64,000 bases of DNA from CAIODY01 sp046051225. GTDB lineage: Bacteria; Bacteroidota; Bacteroidia; Chitinophagales; CAIODY01. The notes under the pieces are model-generated. The model did not search any database, had not been told where the DNA came from, and saw nothing but the letters and a program-made list of their open reading frames with translations. The position numbers and the translations under genes are program-made. Positions 61,291-64,000 of the stretch are shown in pieces; within the stretch, counting starts at the first letter, position 1; each line of letters begins with the position of its first letter. The stretch covers positions 114,467-178,466 of the forward strand of contig JBJOOR010000007.1 in NCBI GenBank assembly GCA_046051225.1, in the 5' to 3' direction.

Positions 61291-62406
61291 ATGAAAAAAC
61301 TTATTCTGCTGCTAATTGCTGTTTTCCCATTATTAACCAACGGACAAGATTGTAAACCAGATTATTCAAAAGTTGATAAAATTACTAAAACCCAAAATGT
61401 TGTTTGGAAATTTGATGAATTTTATCATGTTACTTTGGGGGATGCATTTGTAGACCCCGAAAAGATTTTTTTAAACCTTAGTATTGGTCGTTATGGTAGT
61501 GTAAATGCCATTAGTCTCACTATTGTTAAGGAGGAGGATTCAAAAAATAAAGCAACTTTTGAATCTGCATACCATGCTGTAAAAGGCAATCAATTCGTTC
61601 TTGGCACTAAAGGAGGAACTCCTTTGGTGTTTACTGCTGATGAAGTAAATAATGAGAGTAAAGTTAGTGATGTGTTCGGATTAGTAACTACTGTTACCTT
61701 ATCTTCTTATATTAAAACAGAAGATTTAGAAAAGATAAAATCAGTTTTAACTACTTCACCAATTGATGCAGTTAGAGTTGCTTTATCAGGCGGTGTTAAT
61801 ATTCAGAAAAATATACGAGAAAAAAAAGGAAATAAAATGCTCGAAAAATTTGTATGCTTTTTTGATTTCAATGACAAAAACAAAATTGCAGTACCCGAAG
61901 AACCCAATTGGAATAATTTACCACCTAATCCTAATGTTCCAGAAAATTTGCCGATTGATACAACTACTAATAAAATAACCTTTACAGATGTAGTTTTAAC
62001 GAATGGTGTTTCAAAAGAACAATTATACGAAAGAGCAAAAGCATGGATGATTAATTATTATAAAAGCGACCAGTTTTCAATTAACGATAAAGAAGCAGGG
62101 CGGCTTACTAAAGAAGGAATGTTTACAAAAACTTATAACGGTCGTGAAGGTAAAACTTCTACAACAAATCATTTTTACAACATAACAATTTACATTAAGG
62201 AAGGCAAATACAAATATGTAATTTCAGATTTAACAGGCGACGATGGCAAAACAAAAATGACATTAGAAAGCGTCTATAAGACAATTGTAAATTATCCTAA
62301 ACTTACAAAATATGTAAATCAACAAATCTATGAAGGTGTTGATGAGGTTATTAAAAGTTTAAAAACAGCAATGGCATCTAATCTTAAAAAAACAAATGAT
62401 TGGTAA
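61291..62406 (+). CDS. Secreted protein with C-terminal DUF4468-like domain
   Basis: The 371-residue protein has a signal peptide (LILLLIAVFPLLTNGQDC). The first domain (about 25-210) is unrecognised: FYHVTLGDAFVDPEKIFLNL, VKGNQFVLGTKGGTPLVFTA. The second (about 225-350) is DUF4468-like, a TBP-type fold seen in Bacteroidota envelope proteins: ITFTDVVLTNGVSKEQLYER, AKAWMINYYKSDQ, then FYNITIYIKEGKYKYVISDL. It should be periplasmic or surface-bound, as it lacks a sorting domain. The stop is immediately followed by the ATG of the next gene. Confidence 0.8.
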   Translation: MKKLILLLIAVFPLLTNGQDCKPDYSKVDKITKTQNVVWKFDEFYHVTLGDAFVDPEKIFLNLSIGRYGSVNAISLTIVKEEDSKNKATFESAYHAVKGNQFVLGTKGGTPLVFTADEVNNESKVSDVFGLVTTVTLSSYIKTEDLEKIKSVLTTSPIDAVRVALSGGVNIQKNIREKKGNKMLEKFVCFFDFNDKNKIAVPEEPNWNNLPPNPNVPENLPIDTTTNKITFTDVVLTNGVSKEQLYERAKAWMINYYKSDQFSINDKEAGRLTKEGMFTKTYNGREGKTSTTNHFYNITIYIKEGKYKYVISDLTGDDGKTKMTLESVYKTIVNYPKLTKYVNQQIYEGVDEVIKSLKTAMASNLKKTNDW

Positions 62407-63714
62407 ATGAAACAAGCAATTACAATTCTCTGTTTTCTCTTTTTTGCAAATACAACAAAGGCTCAAACATGGTACGAGTTAGCAACTACTAATGATAGCT
62501 TACAAGCAAACAACACTATCAATAGTATATGTAATGATTCAGCAGGCAACATTTATGCTGCTGGTGATTTTACCAATTCAAGTGGTTTGAGATATGTAGC
62601 AAAATGGGACAATTCAACAAATCTTTGGAATGAATTAGAAGATAGCAATAGCTTATCTGCAAATGGGACAATTCAAGTAGTTTGTTATTTCAATGGCAAT
62701 ATTTATGCTGCTGGTAGTTTTACCAATTCAAGTGGCAAATATTACGTTGCTAAATGGAATGGTGCTAAATGGAATGAGTTGGGTGGTTCAAATAATTTAT
62801 CAGCAAATGGCAAGATAAATAGTATGTTCGCAGATAGTAACGGGAATATTTATGTTGCTGGGCAATTTACAAATTCAAATGGTAAACATTACGTTGCTAA
62901 ATGGAATGGGACAACATGGAATGAATTAAGTGGTTTTAATGCTTTAGATGCTAATGACCAGATTCTTAGTATTTGCTCCGATGCAGCAGGGAATATTTAT
63001 GCTGCTGGTGATTTTTGGAATGTGAGTGCTAAAAATTATGTTGCTAAATGGAATGGTTCAACATGGGGTGAACTTGGTGGATTAAATGGTTTATCTGCAA
63101 ATAGCCGTATCAATACCATTTGCTGTGATTTAGCAGGAAACATTTATGCTGGCGGACTTTTCACAAACACAAGCGTTAACTATTATGTTGCTAAATGGAA
63201 TGGTTCAGCATGGAATGATTTTTTTGATGTAATAAATGTAGACCCTATCGTTGCAATTCGTACTGATAAGGCTGGAAATGTTTATCTATTTGACCATAAC
63301 AACCTTAATCTATTCAGCATTGGAAATGGGTTTTCGTATGGACATATGAATGCTATAATTGGCGACTTTTTTATTGATGCCAATAACAATATTTACGCTT
63401 CTTGTTTTAATTTCCCTACACATAAAAATTACGTAGCACGTTATGGATTTCCACTTGGAATAGAAGAAGAATTAAAAACTGAATTACCAATTTTTCCCAA
63501 CCCAACAAACACTGCAACAACAATCACTTTGACGAAACCAATTGACAACGCAACTATCAAACTTATCAATTTGACAGGACAAATAATTATTGAAAAACAA
63601 AATCAAACAGGCGACCATTTCAACTTGGAAATTTCACAGCAAGCACAAGGTATTTACTTTGTAGAAATTAGGCAAGCTGACAATGTTTGGCGTACTAAAT
63701 TAGTAAAGCAATAA
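62407..63714 (+). CDS. T9SS-secreted repeat propeller protein
   Basis: The 435-residue protein has a signal peptide ending NTTKAQTW (about residue 20). It carries five or six repeats of about 48 residues with the pattern NGNIYAAGSFTNSSGKYYVA, KWNG, then WNELGG and LSANGKIN, which probably form a beta-propeller. The C-terminus is a T9SS type A sorting domain (LPIFPNPTNTATTITLTKP, GIYFVEIRQADN). It starts directly after the DUF4468 gene, so the two are one transcriptional unit, and is followed 31 bp later by the second attC-like element. Confidence 0.88.
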   Translation: MKQAITILCFLFFANTTKAQTWYELATTNDSLQANNTINSICNDSAGNIYAAGDFTNSSGLRYVAKWDNSTNLWNELEDSNSLSANGTIQVVCYFNGNIYAAGSFTNSSGKYYVAKWNGAKWNELGGSNNLSANGKINSMFADSNGNIYVAGQFTNSNGKHYVAKWNGTTWNELSGFNALDANDQILSICSDAAGNIYAAGDFWNVSAKNYVAKWNGSTWGELGGLNGLSANSRINTICCDLAGNIYAGGLFTNTSVNYYVAKWNGSAWNDFFDVINVDPIVAIRTDKAGNVYLFDHNNLNLFSIGNGFSYGHMNAIIGDFFIDANNNIYASCFNFPTHKNYVARYGFPLGIEEELKTELPIFPNPTNTATTITLTKPIDNATIKLINLTGQIIIEKQNQTGDHFNLEISQQAQGIYFVEIRQADNVWRTKLVKQ

Positions 63715-63745
63715 ATTGACAAGACGAGCCATGAACAATTGCCCA

Positions 63746-63881
63746 GCCGCCAACATGGGCTTGCTTCATTGGCGGTTGACGGGCAACGCCAACTTGTTGT
63801 AGTTTCTATTACCTTTATGCAGGCAGACGGCAGACGGAACACCAAGCCGCCCATGCAGCAAAGCCCAGAAACATTAGCGGC
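63746..63881 (+). mobile_element. attC-like recombination element 2
   Basis: Outer arms GCCGCCAAC (63746-63754) and ATTAGCGGC (63873-63881) match at 7 of 9. Inner arms GGGCTTGCTTCATTGGCGG (63757-63775) and CCGCCCATGCAGCAAAGCCC (63847-63866) pair at 17 of 19 with one extra base on the right at the same place as in element 1. Spacers are AT and AGAAAC, again 2 and 6 bases. Arm sequences differ from element 1 but remain paired, which argues for selection on structure. Confidence 0.6.
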
Positions 63882-63956
63882 AACCCTTGGGCGACAGTGC
63901 AACTTTGAACATTTGAGCATTGAACAACCATTTTTTTTACAACACATAAACAACTA

Positions 63957-64000
63957 ATGACAACAGCAGACATTCAAGCAACAGGCAACTTGTTACAATT
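63957..64000 (+). CDS. Start of a further gene, cut by the window end
   Basis: An ATG at 63957 opens a frame MTTADIQATGNLLQ that runs to the window edge. It lies 75 bp after the second attC-like element, where the gene of the next cassette would be expected. Too short to identify. Confidence 0.35.
   Translation, partial: MTTADIQATGNLLQ

Noticed and set aside
57984..63714. Prophage tail-fibre region
   Set aside because: The proteins have Sec signals and, in most cases, T9SS sorting domains, and no phage structural or packaging genes are present.
63739..63957. 72-codon frame inside attC-like element 2
   Set aside because: It lies across the paired arms and has no family resemblance; the DNA structure explains the sequence.

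Overview
The window is AT-rich DNA from a member of the phylum Bacteroidota, probably a free-living or uncultured relative of the Chitinophagales/Sphingobacteriia; the sequence does not resolve it further. The phylum call rests on at least six secreted proteins with C-terminal type IX secretion (T9SS) sorting domains plus the T9SS component PorQ, on promoters of the Bacteroidota type (TTTG, then 19-20 bp, then TAnnTTTG), on the absence of strong Shine-Dalgarno sites, and on families typical of the phylum (DUF4296, PepSY-like/DUF2874, DUF5106-thioredoxin, DUF4468). No phage, transposase, integrase or CRISPR array is visible.

Layout. 1-4.4 kb: end of a T9SS cargo gene, then a compact run of lipoprotein, aroQ and a NuiA-like nuclease inhibitor. 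4.4-5.9 kb: rplU-rpmA flanked by two small Lys/Ala-rich basic proteins. 5.9-12.1 kb: pabB, a DUF2130 protein, a MarR regulator with YceI under a shared palindrome, an aminotransferase and an aminopeptidase P. 12.4-18 kb: a large secreted propeller protein with a coupled lipoprotein, CoA-transferase subunit B, and a sigma/anti-sigma pair. 18.1-24.5 kb: two trans-sulfuration enzymes, a biotin carboxylase, a small membrane protein, a Fic enzyme with striking operator palindromes, and a rhodanese. 24.6-38 kb is mostly housekeeping: tag, a DinB-fold protein, rpsO, pnp, a dinB-dnaE translesion cassette, tRNA-Leu, a Rel-type ppGpp enzyme, a lipoprotein and a thioredoxin-fold protein. 38-43.6 kb: a polytopic membrane protein, asparagine synthase, a heptose-kinase-like GHMP kinase and PorQ. 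43.7-48 kb: a minus-strand operon with a TonB-dependent receptor and two PepSY-like proteins. 48-56.6 kb: a 1206-residue adhesin-like T9SS protein, ALDH7-type dehydrogenase, lipoproteins, CoA-transferase subunit A (partner of the B subunit 38 kb away), an S4-domain protein and an orphan.

57-64 kb is the accessory part and the most unusual. It begins with a 41-bp hairpin-bearing tandem array and continues with plus-strand genes for secreted proteins. These genes are separated by two GC-richer elements (60997-61131 and 63746-63881) that fold like integron attC sites: short outer arms, 19/20-nt inner arms with the bulge at the same place, 2-nt and 6-nt spacers, and arm sequences that differ between copies while staying paired. 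Both lie 3' of the genes and point the same way. I read this as an integron-like cassette array of T9SS cargo genes whose integrase is not in the window. That reading is an inference which a structure search could confirm or reject.
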